A DNA stretch of 32,688 bases from an uncultured Eubacteriaceae bacterium. Lineage in GTDB: Bacteria; Bacillota; Clostridia; Lachnospirales; CAG-274. A program made the position numbers and the translations under genes. The stretch is taken from NCBI GenBank assembly GCA_946497035.1, contig CAMMIW010000022.1:1-32688 (forward strand), written 5' to 3'. Each line of letters begins with the position of its first letter. Position 1 is the stretch's first letter. This document shows, in pieces, positions 1-8,962 of the stretch. The notes beneath the pieces are model-generated. The model saw only the letters and a program-made list of their open reading frames with translations. It did not search any database and was not told the DNA's origin.

Positions 1-115
1 TAATCATCAACACTATTAAGGCTATTATATGTTTATGGGTTTCTCCAAATATACTGGCAAATGTACCTAAAAAAGAGGCTATACTTAATTTAATTATTTC
101 CGTATCACTATTCAT
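1..115 (-). CDS. Phage holin, 5' part only (runs off left edge)
   Basis: The reading frame starts with ATG at 115-113, behind a strong GGGAGGT ribosome binding site, and stays open to the left edge. Only the first 38 residues are visible. They contain a hydrophobic stretch (IASFLGTFASIFGE) followed by THKHIIALIVLMI, which resembles the N-terminus of the toxin-secretion/phage-lysis holin family (TcdE/BhlA type). Holins make membrane lesions that release the endolysin at the end of the lytic cycle. The place directly downstream of the tail fibre genes is where a lysis cassette is expected, so an endolysin probably follows outside the window. The family call is by resemblance and position; the truncation limits certainty. 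Confidence 0.6.
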   Translation of the reverse strand, partial: MNSDTEIIKLSIASFLGTFASIFGETHKHIIALIVLMI

Positions 116-134
116 TGTTACCTCCCATTAGTTA

Positions 135-551
135 TTAATAAAATTCTATAATTGTTACAAAATAATCTATTCTTAAACTTGTACATCTTAGAGTAAATGA
201 TTTTTCACTTTGTTTAAATACTTTATATTTAGCATCTCCAGCCCCTATATTACATATAATAATAGATTTATTCACATCTTGTACAGAAAATGTTTCATAA
301 GAATCACTTGACAAGCTACCTGAATAATGTGAAATATTTTTTATATTACCACGACTAGTCAACTGTGTTAAAGATGTTGTTTTAGTTTCTATATTGTTAA
401 CTTTACTTTCTACACTATTAACTTTAGTTTGAGTTGTAGTAACTTTTGTATCAATAGGTGTAACTTTACTACTAAATAATTCTTTAATTGAAGTATCTAA
501 ACTCTTTTTAATATCACTATTTATTGCTTTTTTTATTTCTGCCCAGCTCAT
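135..551 (-). CDS. Phage tail-tip associated protein with coiled coil, function unknown
   Basis: The 138-residue protein starts at ATG 551, which overlaps the stop of the preceding baseplate gene by one base; GGAGGTG lies just upstream. Residues about 25-65 form a heptad-like Thr/Val/Lys repeat (VTTTQTKVNSVESKVNNIET), typical of a trimeric coiled coil in phage fibres. The C-terminal half is beta-rich with two Cys residues. Its place between the baseplate protein and the holin suggests a small fibre, a fibre chaperone or a host-range protein. No family is recognised, so the role is inferred from position and coiled coil only. Confidence 0.55.
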   Translation of the reverse strand: MSWAEIKKAINSDIKKSLDTSIKELFSSKVTPIDTKVTTTQTKVNSVESKVNNIETKTTSLTQLTSRGNIKNISHYSGSLSSDSYETFSVQDVNKSIIICNIGAGDAKYKVFKQSEKSFTLRCTSLRIDYFVTIIEFY

Positions 552-1486
552 TAACTAATCACCTCCGTTATACTTCCATCACTATTAAATTTTGTAAGCA
601 CATTAACTTCTCTCATTATATTTTTACCATTTCTTTCATAAACTTTAGTGTTAACTTTTATATCTCCATTTTGTAAAAATTCAGTAAATCTATCTGCTAC
701 TTTTGTATTATCTGCTGTTATAAATATTTTCTCTTCTATGTTCCCATTTCCCAAAAAGTTCGTATTTCTAGTAGTTCCTTTTAACTCAGTTAAGTTATCA
801 AAATCAAAACTTTGTAATTTTGTTATATCTAATTTAACTTCTGTAAACCAATTTTCTATTTCTGTCATCTGCTCATTAAATTCATTACTTTGTTGTTTTT
901 GAGTTTGTTTCCACTCTTCTATTTTTTGATTTAAGTAAGTTTCATATTGGTTAAATAATTCGGTTGTATCAACAGTTTCTACAAGTCCTGTAACAAAACC
1001 ACAAACACTTTTATTAAGTCTTGTATCTAATATATCTGCTTGTGTTATTTTATTAATACCACTTTTAACAGTTATTTCACATAATTTTAATTCATAAACA
1101 TCTGCATTTCTTATAATAGTAGGTGCTTGAGGACTAGCACTTGGTACTCCTTCTTTATATAATATATTAACTATTCTATTAGTTTCATTTAAACTAACTA
1201 CAACTATATCTTTTCTATTATAACTAATATGTGCATCTGATACAGTAATATTTAATTTATCATCTATAAGTGAATAACAAGTACCATTAATAAAAGCACT
1301 TCCTAAATTTACAGACAAAACCATATTATTATTTAAAGCCTCTACTTTAAGATTTGTACTTGGATTAGGATAAACTCCATTTGTTAAAAATTGTTTAAAA
1401 TATCTTTTAAAATCTTCTGCATAATATACTCTATCATCTATTCCATCTGTTTGGACAGAATCAAAAGGAAAACTAACTTCTGCCAT
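551..1486 (-). CDS. Phage baseplate upper / receptor-binding type protein
   Basis: The 311-residue protein has an N-terminal part (AEVSFPFDSVQTDGIDDRVYYAEDF, quoted in part) found in Firmicutes phage structural proteins that begin with a conserved FPF...DDRxYxAxDF segment and carry a beta-sandwich with an 'AFINGTCYSL'-like core. Such proteins attach the host-binding organ to the tail tip. A helical segment (residues about 165-215, rich in Glu/Gln/Lys) links this domain to a short C-terminal region. The gene overlaps the preceding tail gene by 14 bases and has an AGGGAGG binding site. The family resemblance is moderate; receptor binding itself is inference from position. Confidence 0.6.
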   Translation of the reverse strand: MAEVSFPFDSVQTDGIDDRVYYAEDFKRYFKQFLTNGVYPNPSTNLKVEALNNNMVLSVNLGSAFINGTCYSLIDDKLNITVSDAHISYNRKDIVVVSLNETNRIVNILYKEGVPSASPQAPTIIRNADVYELKLCEITVKSGINKITQADILDTRLNKSVCGFVTGLVETVDTTELFNQYETYLNQKIEEWKQTQKQQSNEFNEQMTEIENWFTEVKLDITKLQSFDFDNLTELKGTTRNTNFLGNGNIEEKIFITADNTKVADRFTEFLQNGDIKVNTKVYERNGKNIMREVNVLTKFNSDGSITEVIS

Positions 1487-2474
1487 ATAATTTCCTCCCT
1501 AATTTTTCATAAATATTTAAAATTTTATCGCCAAAAACTAACTCAATATAATGATTTTCATTAATAGTTTCTTTTATTTCAATAATTCTTTTTTCTATAA
1601 ATACATTTAATCCTTTATCCTCTATAAGTACAACATCACCTAAATTCCAATCTATTTTATATTTAAACTGTTCATTACTTAAAACAGAACATTCTATACT
1701 TAAAGCCTCTTTTTTATTTTCTAATAAATTTATAGCCTCTGATATATCTCCAGAAACAATTTCTTCTCTTCTATTAAGTCCAGTTCCTGTACCTATAACA
1801 TTTATATTTTCATTATCTTTGTAATAACAAATATTTTTATAATCTTTAGTTTGGTTATAAATTTCTAAATCTGTTATATTATTAAACTGTTCACTAAAAA
1901 CAACATCATTCGTTAAATCATTACCCTCTAGAACTTCAAATACCATTTGTCTTGGTTCTGGTAAATATTTTATATTAAAACCTAAATTACATAATTTACA
2001 AATATCTATTATTAAATCTAATAAATATTTATTTTCAAAAGATATTTCTTGTGTAGGTTTTAAACTTATATTTTTTAAATTTGCATTTTTTATAAAGTCT
2101 ACTTTTTTATTGTTATCGCTAGGATTAATATAGTTATCTTGTATAAGTTTATATATTTGTTGTTCATATGTAATATTAGTATTTAATGTAAAATTAGTTA
2201 TAACTCTTCTATCAAGTATAGCCTTTAAACTTCTTCCTGTAACTTCTGTTTCTATTGTTTTATTTGCATTTTTATATCTGTGTATATTTTCTATTATATA
2301 AGGGATATTATCTACTAAAATAATATTATTAGGACTTAAAATATTAATATCAATAAAATTATTAAGTATTAATGAAAACTCACCACAGTCTGCAAATTTT
2401 CTGGTATGTTCAAAACTCTCATAACTATATATCATATCTATAAGTTGAAAATCTTTAAATATTTCTAAACGCAA
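1473..2474 (-). CDS. Siphovirus Gp37-like tail protein (tail-associated)
   Basis: The protein resembles the siphovirus ReqiPepy6 Gp37-like family: it opens with a short strand (RLEIFKDFQLIDMIYSYESF) and continues with 'TRKFADCGEFSLIL', the usual pattern of these baseplate hub-like proteins. It sits between the distal tail protein and the baseplate/fibre gene, where the tail-associated (Tal, gp27-like) protein belongs. I chose the TTG at 2474 as start because AAGGAGG lies eight bases before it; a GTG nine bases further upstream would overlap that binding site. The length of about 333 residues is usual for the family. No lytic domain is seen, so it is the short, non-enzymatic type. Confidence 0.75.
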   Translation of the reverse strand: MRLEIFKDFQLIDMIYSYESFEHTRKFADCGEFSLILNNFIDINILSPNNIILVDNIPYIIENIHRYKNANKTIETEVTGRSLKAILDRRVITNFTLNTNITYEQQIYKLIQDNYINPSDNNKKVDFIKNANLKNISLKPTQEISFENKYLLDLIIDICKLCNLGFNIKYLPEPRQMVFEVLEGNDLTNDVVFSEQFNNITDLEIYNQTKDYKNICYYKDNENINVIGTGTGLNRREEIVSGDISEAINLLENKKEALSIECSVLSNEQFKYKIDWNLGDVVLIEDKGLNVFIEKRIIEIKETINENHYIELVFGDKILNIYEKLGRKLYGRS

Positions 2475-2488
2475 AAATAACACCTCCT

Positions 2489-3325
2489 TTATATATAAAG
2501 TGGTGAGTAATACACAATAACATCAAGATTAGATATATTTTCATCAGCAGAATAAGATACAATATTTTTACCTACTTTTAAATCAAAAAAATTAGTATTT
2601 AATCTATCTAATATTTTAAATGCTTTTTCTCCATTTTTAAAAACCATTTTTCTATTAGGCATATTTATAACCTCTATAACATCTCCTCTTTCCATAGTAT
2701 TAAAAACTTTTATTATTTCACCTGTTATATTATTTTTTATAAATGGATTTTTAACTTTATTTTTAGCCTTAAATACTACTCTAAAGCCACAGTCAACATC
2801 ACCTATATTTTCTATTTCTGTTTCTAATATTGCTCTTTTTACACCAAAAATAATACCTTTACTTTTAGGTATAACTAAAGGAAATTTAAATTTAGGTGTT
2901 AATATAGCTAAATATTCTACTTTTTCTTTATCTTGCCAAAAAGGAAAACAAGCTATAAACTCAATACTAAACTTAGCATTACCTAAATGATTTTTTATTT
3001 CTGGCATACTAATTACATTTACATTTATATGTCTTTCATAATTTATTTTTTTATATATTAATTTTCCACTTAATTTAGGATTGAAAACTCTTTTAAGTTT
3101 TCTTTCTAAAGTATCAGAATATTTAAAAATACCATCTATAACTATGTCCCTTTTTTCAAGTATTCCATTTATATAAGTTTCTCCATCTTGATTAGCATTT
3201 TTGTTAGTAATAATATTGTTAGGTAATTCTTCTTCAAAATTTGTGACAATATAATTTGTATAAAACCCTAATTCTATACTTTCACCTCTTTCATTAATAT
3301 ATAATATACTTTCTCTACTATCCAT
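2489..3325 (-). CDS. Phage distal tail protein (Dit-like)
   Basis: The 278-residue protein follows the tape measure gene and has the layout of the Sipho_tail/Dit family: an N-terminal domain that ends in a segment of the form 'ILEKRDIVIDGIF...LERKLKRVFNP', a middle region with 'NVISMPEIKNHLGNAKFSIEFIACFPFW', quoted only as short motifs KFSIEFIACFPFW, and a C-terminal beta-rich galectin-like domain with 'NTMERGDVIEVINMPNRK'. Dit forms the hexameric ring connecting tail tube and baseplate. It starts at ATG 3325 behind GGGGGT, directly at the end of the tape measure frame (3327). Call by motif and gene order. Confidence 0.8.
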   Translation of the reverse strand: MDSRESILYINERGESIELGFYTNYIVTNFEEELPNNIITNKNANQDGETYINGILEKRDIVIDGIFKYSDTLERKLKRVFNPKLSGKLIYKKINYERHINVNVISMPEIKNHLGNAKFSIEFIACFPFWQDKEKVEYLAILTPKFKFPLVIPKSKGIIFGVKRAILETEIENIGDVDCGFRVVFKAKNKVKNPFIKNNITGEIIKVFNTMERGDVIEVINMPNRKMVFKNGEKAFKILDRLNTNFFDLKVGKNIVSYSADENISNLDVIVYYSPLYI

Positions 3326-3326
3326 A

Positions 3327-5795
3327 TTATACCCCCAATGCTTGTTTTCTTAATTCTCTAATAGCTCTTTTTTGTTGAAGTCTTGGATCTTGAGTACTAT
3401 TATATATATGTTGTGTAACATTAATATTATTTGATTTTTCTTCAGTTTTTTCTATTATCCTACCTTTACCATTTTGTGTATTATTCATTAATATACTACC
3501 ATAACTATTAATAGTTTCTCTAGCCTTTCCTAAACTAATATTAGATGCACCATTTCTAGTACTTTCAACTTTACTTTTAACACTATCACAATAGCTAGAT
3601 ATACTATCTAATTGACTACGCATATAATTACATATATCATTTATATAATTTTTTAAATCTCCCTCTGTAGATTTAAAACCAGTAAGAAAATTTTGCCCAT
3701 ATTCTCTAGAAACACTCAAAACTTTACCACTAAATCTTTTCAACTCATTTTCATTATTTTTTAATGATTTTATAAGCTCTTTTTCTCTTAATTTTAATTC
3801 TTGTATTTCTTTAGATGTTCTTTTTTCATTTTCTGCTGCCTTTATTTCTGTTTGTACCTGTTCTAATTCTTTTCTTAATTCTAAATCAGTATTAAGATGT
3901 TTTTGCATTTCTTTTAGGTAATTTAATTCATCTGTTTTTTGTTGCTCAAGTTGCCATTTTTTCTCCTCATAGCTACTTTTTAAAGTTTCTTTTTCTTCAT
4001 CAGCTTTATTTTTAATATCTTCTATTTGCTGTCTTAAAGCCTCTTTTTCTTCTTCTCTTTTTTGCTCTAATAATTCCTTTTCCCTTTGTCTAACAAGTTC
4101 ATCTAATTCTTGTTTAGCTTTTATATATTCTTCTGTCCCAGACTGTAAAGCATCTAAAATAGCCTTTTTATCTTCATATTCTTTTTTATATCTTTCTTCA
4201 TCTTCTGCTCTTTTTTCTGCCTCTTTTTGCCTATTTATAGCATCTATTTTCTCATTTATTAAATCTATTTGTCTTGCACTTTCTTCATCTATTAAACTTA
4301 TTTTTGCTAAATGTTCTTGTTCTAATAATTTTAACTTTATATCATAAGCATTTTGAGTTGCACTTATTTCTTTATCAATAGCATTTAATGTTGCATCTGT
4401 ACCTTTATCTAATAAACTTATTCTTTTATCTTTTTCTTTTTGAAAGAGTTCTAATTTTTTCATTATATTGGTATAAGTACTATCATATATTAATTGCCCT
4501 GTTGTTTTATCTATTGATATTAACCCTGTACTTATTTCATTACCAGAATTAATTATAACTTGTCCTACTCTTTCCATTTCTTCAATAGGATAATTTGTTC
4601 CCTCTTTGATACCTATTCCTAACCCTTCCATAATATAATTACCTATTGCTTTAAATACTCTTGATGGAGAGTGTATATCAAATATTTCTTTAACTTTATT
4701 TATTATACCTGTTCCAAATTCTGTTATTTTTGTTGTAAGCCAACTTATTTTTTCATTTATACCATTCCATAACCCTGTTATTATATCTTTACCTATTTGC
4801 ATTATTCTAGTTGGTAAATTTTTTATATTATCTATAACAGAATTAAATAATTTTAAAGAGGCATTTTTACCTTCTTTAAATAAGTTTTCACCCCATTCTA
4901 TAACCTTTAATATAACTTGTTTTAAATAATCCCAAATTTTAATAGGTAACTGTGCTATATATTGAATTATTGTTAAGACAAATTTAGGTATATCTTTTGT
5001 AGCAAAATTTAATAAGTCTTTACCCCATTGTACTATGCTGTTCCATATTGCTACTATCTTTTCTATTATTTTATCTTTTAGCTCAATAAATTTTTGTATT
5101 AGTATTTGAATTGCTTTAGGTATATCTTGAGTAAAAAATTTAATTATACCACTAACTTTTTCACTAATACTATTTTTAATATTATCCCATATTTGAATAC
5201 AAAAGTTTTTAAATTCTTCCCATTTTTGTTTTAATGTATCTACTGCTTGTGGCAAAACTTGTGAAAATAAGACTTCTAATACTTTTAATATTGGGGTTAA
5301 ATATGCTTTTAACACTTCCCATAACCCTAATACAACATTTCTAAATCCTTCACAGTTATTCCATAATAAAACTATACCTGAAACCAAACCAGCAATAGCC
5401 ATAACAACTACTCCTATTGGATTTGCACTAAGAGCTGCATTCCATAGCCATTGAGTAGCTGTAACTATTTTGGTTACTATATCTAATGTTTTAATAGTTG
5501 TTACAATAGTAGATATTGAAGATATAAAAGTTGCTATACTATTTATTGCAAATACTGTTCCTAAAGTTGTACCTATAACTAATATTAAATTTTTAATCTC
5601 TGGTAAATTGCTTTTAAGATAGTTTACTAATTCCTGTATTTTAGGAAGTAATTGATTTAAAAGAGGTGTCAACAATTCATCTTTTAAAGTTCTACCTACT
5701 TGTTGCCATTGGTTACTCATACTATCTAAATTTGTATTAGATAGTTGTTCCATACTGTTTTTAGTTAAATTTATTTCACCTTTAGTATTAGCCAT
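3327..5795 (-). CDS. Tape measure protein, C-terminal part after an in-frame stop
   Basis: This frame is the continuation of the tape measure gene (start 7364) beyond the TAA at 5823-5825; the two pieces are in the same frame with only nine codons between the stop and this ATG. The product, if made, has the usual tape measure features: a membrane-like hydrophobic region (about residues 70-145), several repeats of the form 'xWxxIxxxIxxWGxxL', a short 'IHSPSRVFKAIG' motif that is common in tape measure proteins, and a long charged coiled coil (about residues 420-680). The ATG at 5795 has no well-placed ribosome binding site: GGAGG lies 16 bases away, too far. It is better read as the rear half of a broken gene than as a separate gene. 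Confidence 0.85.
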   Translation of the reverse strand: MANTKGEINLTKNSMEQLSNTNLDSMSNQWQQVGRTLKDELLTPLLNQLLPKIQELVNYLKSNLPEIKNLILVIGTTLGTVFAINSIATFISSISTIVTTIKTLDIVTKIVTATQWLWNAALSANPIGVVVMAIAGLVSGIVLLWNNCEGFRNVVLGLWEVLKAYLTPILKVLEVLFSQVLPQAVDTLKQKWEEFKNFCIQIWDNIKNSISEKVSGIIKFFTQDIPKAIQILIQKFIELKDKIIEKIVAIWNSIVQWGKDLLNFATKDIPKFVLTIIQYIAQLPIKIWDYLKQVILKVIEWGENLFKEGKNASLKLFNSVIDNIKNLPTRIMQIGKDIITGLWNGINEKISWLTTKITEFGTGIINKVKEIFDIHSPSRVFKAIGNYIMEGLGIGIKEGTNYPIEEMERVGQVIINSGNEISTGLISIDKTTGQLIYDSTYTNIMKKLELFQKEKDKRISLLDKGTDATLNAIDKEISATQNAYDIKLKLLEQEHLAKISLIDEESARQIDLINEKIDAINRQKEAEKRAEDEERYKKEYEDKKAILDALQSGTEEYIKAKQELDELVRQREKELLEQKREEEKEALRQQIEDIKNKADEEKETLKSSYEEKKWQLEQQKTDELNYLKEMQKHLNTDLELRKELEQVQTEIKAAENEKRTSKEIQELKLREKELIKSLKNNENELKRFSGKVLSVSREYGQNFLTGFKSTEGDLKNYINDICNYMRSQLDSISSYCDSVKSKVESTRNGASNISLGKARETINSYGSILMNNTQNGKGRIIEKTEEKSNNINVTQHIYNSTQDPRLQQKRAIRELRKQALGV

Positions 5796-5822
5796 TGCAA
5801 GAATAGCCTTTCCTCCAGCATC

Positions 5823-7364
5823 TTACCACATAGTTCCAAATATTTGCATACCTAGTCTATTTTGTTCTAATGGGTCTTGTATATTTAATAGCCCCTCTAT
5901 TATCTTTTGAGTTGCATTATAACCATCTTCTCCACCTTTAGAAATAGCAGCAGCCATTTCATCACTATTTAAGCCTATTGTATTTAGTGCATTTGTTACA
6001 TCTTCTCCACCTTCTGTTATTTTTATTGTAAATTCTTTAAAAGCATCTGCAGATTTATCTATACTAAATGTCCCAGCATTAGCTGAATTTTGTAACCTAT
6101 TAAAAAAATCTTCTGCACTATCTCCACTACTTGCAAATTTAACAGAATATTCATTTATTACATCTAATAAATCATTATTCTTATTTAATCCACTTTGTAC
6201 ACCTTGTACAATTAAGTTAAAAGCCTCTTCACCTGTTATTCCAAATTGAGTTGTAAGCATATTAACAGCTCTAATACTTTCTTGTATATCAAAACCAAAA
6301 GCCTCTTGTAGTTGTAGTGCATTAGATGTAAATTGACTTAATGTGCTTGTATCAATATTTTTTGTTTGATTTTTTATTTCAGCCATAGCTTGACTTACTT
6401 CTGTTAAACTATCACCAAGTCCACTATTATATATATTTTTTATTTCTTGGTTAAATTGTTCCATTACATCTGATGATGTACCTGTCATCATTTGAAAAGT
6501 TGTACTTGCATTGTCTGTTTCTGTTATTAAGTCTTTTAATCCTCCAGAAACACTTTTTATACCATCAGCAACAAGATTAGACATTGCACCTTTCATAACT
6601 GTAAATCCTTGACTTGTTTGTTCTGCTGAATTTCTTAAAATATCTAAAGTTTTATTTAATTTTTTACTTTCTCTTTCTGTTGTTGAAAGTTGTGCTTTAT
6701 TTTTATTATATTCATTAGTTAAATTGTTTATTTGTAATTTTAAAGCCTTTGCCTTATCAGATATGTTACCTTTTTCTCTACTAACTTGTTTGTATTCATT
6801 TTCAAGATTAGATAATATTTTCTCTTGTTCTTCCATTTCTTTTTTTAGTCCAGAAATTGTAGTATTTAAGATTTTACTTTTTTGATTTAATAAATCAATA
6901 TCATTACTATCAAATTGTAAGGCTTCATTTACATTTTCCAACTCATTTTTTAAGGTAATATTACTACTTTTTAATTTTTCAAAATCACTTTTTAAACTTT
7001 CTGCAACTTGCTCATTTTGATTTTCTAAAGATTTTAAACTATTTTCTGTGTTTATTATTTCTCGCCTAAATTCTCTGTATTGTTTTTCGCCTATTTCACC
7101 CCTTTCAAATTGCTTTTGTACCTCTTCTTCAGCTTTTCTTAAAGCCTCTAGTTTTTGCTTTGTACTTTCTGTTTGTTTATTTAATAATTGTTGTTTTTGT
7201 GTTAATAGCTCTATATTTGTTGGGTCTAATTTTAATAATTTTTCTACTTGCCTAAGTTCATATTGTGTGCTTTTAGTTTGCTTATTAATATTGTTTAAAG
7301 CATTTTCTAAAGGCTCTGTATTTCCACCTATTTCTATTGTTATACCTTTAATATTTTTTGCCAT
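5823..7364 (-). CDS. Tape measure protein, N-terminal part, ended by premature TAA
   Basis: The tape measure protein sets tail length and helps DNA entry. This 513-residue part has the family's N-terminal pattern 'ITIEIGGNTEPLENALNNIN', a long coiled coil to about residue 245, and the TMP core domain (residues about 270-510, with MMTGTSSDVMEQF and FGFDIQESIRAVNMLT). It ends at 'IFGTMW' followed by TAA and then DAGGKAILA. In relatives this place reads 'FGTMWEDLG', so TAA most likely replaces GAA. Together with 3327-5822 the gene has about 1345 codons, which would fit a tail near 200 nm at 0.15 nm per residue. The start has a GGAGGTG site. As it stands the phage should make no functional tail unless the stop is read through. 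Confidence 0.9.
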   Translation of the reverse strand: MAKNIKGITIEIGGNTEPLENALNNINKQTKSTQYELRQVEKLLKLDPTNIELLTQKQQLLNKQTESTKQKLEALRKAEEEVQKQFERGEIGEKQYREFRREIINTENSLKSLENQNEQVAESLKSDFEKLKSSNITLKNELENVNEALQFDSNDIDLLNQKSKILNTTISGLKKEMEEQEKILSNLENEYKQVSREKGNISDKAKALKLQINNLTNEYNKNKAQLSTTERESKKLNKTLDILRNSAEQTSQGFTVMKGAMSNLVADGIKSVSGGLKDLITETDNASTTFQMMTGTSSDVMEQFNQEIKNIYNSGLGDSLTEVSQAMAEIKNQTKNIDTSTLSQFTSNALQLQEAFGFDIQESIRAVNMLTTQFGITGEEAFNLIVQGVQSGLNKNNDLLDVINEYSVKFASSGDSAEDFFNRLQNSANAGTFSIDKSADAFKEFTIKITEGGEDVTNALNTIGLNSDEMAAAISKGGEDGYNATQKIIEGLLNIQDPLEQNRLGMQIFGTMW

Positions 7365-7417
7365 ATAATCACCTCCAACAAAAAAAGACAGTTTTAAGAC
7401 TTATCTAGGTCTATATT

Positions 7418-7983
7418 TTAAAATCTATCAAAATCATCTTGAGTAGCTAGTTTATAACTATTATCTTGATTATTATTGTGATTATTTGATAAAAATATAT
7501 AACAATTTATATAATCAATAATCATTCCTATTGTAAAAATTTCAAAATCAACTATTTTAAGCCCTGTTTCTAAAGCTCTAACACATATTAATTCTGTTGT
7601 TATTTCTAAATCTATACTTTGGCTTGAGGTATTATATTCTTTTTTTCTCCTACACCCATACTATTAATAACAAGGTCTATAACTTCTTTAGAAATCTCTT
7701 CTAAAGGTATATAATCAAATCTATCCATAAACTCTAACATAGGTGGTAGTGTTGGGTCTGCTGTTTTAGCTAATACATAAAATAGATTATATATAAATTC
7801 TAAATCCATACTATTATATAAATCGTTTAAATTATCTTGTTTTAAATCTAATTTTCTGCTTTCTTCCATTCTAATAAATTCTTTTAATAAATCTTTGCCT
7901 GTTAATGCTTTATATCTTAATAATATACTAGCTGTTGCTTTTAATTTTACTTTTTCTTCACCTATTAAAATTATTTTTTCCAT
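7418..7983 (-). CDS. Tail assembly chaperone GT fusion made by -1 frameshift
   Basis: The 123-residue gpG-like frame (7612-7983) contains the slippery heptamer A AAA AAG at 7645-7639 in the correct phase (GGA GAA AAA AAG AAT). A -1 shift there opens a second frame to the TAA at 7420-7418, adding 73 residues for a product of about 188. The extension ends in 'YKLATQDDFDRF', a typical ending of gpT-like extensions in Firmicutes siphophages, and contains ALETGLKIVDFEIF, also typical. The extension has no start codon of its own. G and GT coat the tape measure protein before tail polymerisation. The call rests on the sequence; a frameshift at this gene position is established for lambda and many other siphophages. 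Confidence 0.88.
7612..7983 (-). CDS. Tail assembly chaperone gpG-like (unshifted product)
   Basis: The 123-residue unshifted product lies between the major tail protein and the tape measure gene, the fixed place of the G chaperone. The N-terminus (MEKIILIGEEKVKLKATASILLRY, quoted up to 20: EKIILIGEEKVKLKATASIL) and the middle segment 'NLFYVLAKTADPTLPP...EFMDRFD' fit the Firmicutes tail chaperone family. The ATG has TAAGGAG at a good distance. The last eight codons after the slip site (NIIPQAKV) are only made when the ribosome does not shift. In lambda the G to GT ratio is critical, so this short form is expected to be the major product. Confidence 0.85.
   Translation of the reverse strand: MEKIILIGEEKVKLKATASILLRYKALTGKDLLKEFIRMEESRKLDLKQDNLNDLYNSMDLEFIYNLFYVLAKTADPTLPPMLEFMDRFDYIPLEEISKEVIDLVINSMGVGEKKNIIPQAKV
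7639..7645 (-). promoter_or_regulatory. Slippery heptamer A AAA AAG for -1 frameshift
   Basis: The heptamer is in the X XXY YYZ phase of the gpG frame, so both tRNA-Lys can re-pair after slipping one base. It is 27 bases before the zero-frame stop. I see no strong downstream stem that would act as stimulator. Confidence 0.85.
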
Positions 7984-7988
7984 TATTT

Positions 7989-8618
7989 TTACTCCTTATC
8001 TTTTGATTTTGTAGATTTTGTATTTTTACTTGCTTTCATTTCTTCTAATTCAGATGGTGCAACGTACTTATATACTGTAGTAAACCAACTGTTATATTGT
8101 TCTGTTCCCTCATAACAACTAGCTTTTACCATTCCTGTTTCTTCACAAGGTGTAGCTTTTAATGATAATTCTTCTGTTTCTACTTCATTTTTATCTCCTA
8201 TTGTTTTACCAGAAACTTTACTTCTTGATGTATTAACATTATATAAAATATGTCTTGTTTTTTTAGCATCTCCCATAAATTCAAATATTAATGCAAAGGA
8301 CTTAAAAACAGCATCTTTATTTTCAAATAAAACTTTATTTTTATCTTCTACATAACCCATTACTTCTTTTTTAAATTCATCTGTAATTAAAGCTAATGTT
8401 AATGTTCCTTCATAACCTAAATTACTATCTATACTATGATACACTATATTTTCTGCATAAAAAGGCTCACTTGCTCCTTGTGGCTCGAGTGCAAGTTCTA
8501 CTGTACCATTAAGCCTTTTAGGTGTTTCATAAGTAATTGTAACTTGTCCATTATCTCCTTGAGTTCTATTTAATAGTGCATAATAAACATTTTGTAAACC
8601 AAATTTTACTTTATTCAT
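7989..8618 (-). CDS. Major tail protein (phi13-type)
   Basis: The 209-residue protein belongs by pattern to the phi13-family major tail proteins that polymerise into the tail tube. It opens with 'KVKFGLQNVYYALL', has 'GTVELALEPQGASEPFYAEN' and 'GYEGTLTLALITDEF', and then the 'FALIFEFMGDAKKTRHILYN' stretch, all characteristic of the family (each motif is seen in this order). Residues 130-175 carry the 'DKNEVETEELSLKATP' segment. The C-terminus ends in a Lys/Ser-rich tail. It starts at ATG 8618 behind AGGAGG. It should be one of the most abundant products of the late operon. Confidence 0.9.
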   Translation of the reverse strand: MNKVKFGLQNVYYALLNRTQGDNGQVTITYETPKRLNGTVELALEPQGASEPFYAENIVYHSIDSNLGYEGTLTLALITDEFKKEVMGYVEDKNKVLFENKDAVFKSFALIFEFMGDAKKTRHILYNVNTSRSKVSGKTIGDKNEVETEELSLKATPCEETGMVKASCYEGTEQYNSWFTTVYKYVAPSELEEMKASKNTKSTKSKDKE

Positions 8619-8619
8619 T

Positions 8620-8961
8620 TTAAATTCCTCCTAAATTTATATAATATTCTATTTGAAATATTTGTTCATCATCTAAATAAGTCTCTTCTTTTATGTAGTT
8701 TATATTATATTTTTCAAAAATATTTTCTAGTTGCTCTTCTTTTATATAATCTTTGTTTTTGGTACATAATAAAATAACAAACTCTGGTAAAGTATAATAT
8801 ACTTTATTATCTGCATAAAAAGGTATTTGTTCATTTTCATAATAAATTATAAAAGGTAGGCTTACTTTTTCAAAAGAACCTCTATATTTAACAGGTAAAT
8901 TCATTTCTTTAAGATAACAAACTAATTTTCCAAGTTTATCTTGTATATTTTCATCTTTCAA
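8620..8961 (-). CDS. Tail terminator / tail completion protein
   Basis: The 113-residue protein has the pattern of the Firmicutes tail terminator family: 'LPFIIYYENEQIPFYADNKVYY' (seen in pieces), then a strand region 'FVILLCTKNKDY', and a C-terminal 'INYIKEETYLDDEQIFQIEYYI'-type segment (motif YLDDEQIFQIEY). These proteins cap the tail tube and join it to the head. The position, between the gp10-like protein and the major tail protein, agrees. It uses TTG as start (8961) behind GGGGGAT, and its stop is two bases from the major tail gene. Confidence 0.75.
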   Translation of the reverse strand: MKDENIQDKLGKLVCYLKEMNLPVKYRGSFEKVSLPFIIYYENEQIPFYADNKVYYTLPEFVILLCTKNKDYIKEEQLENIFEKYNINYIKEETYLDDEQIFQIEYYINLGGI

Positions 8962-8962
8962 G

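Noticed and set aside
5823..5825. Alternative genetic code with TAA as sense codon
   Set aside because: Nearly all other genes here end properly at TAA, so a reassigned TAA would destroy them; a single nonsense mutation is simpler.
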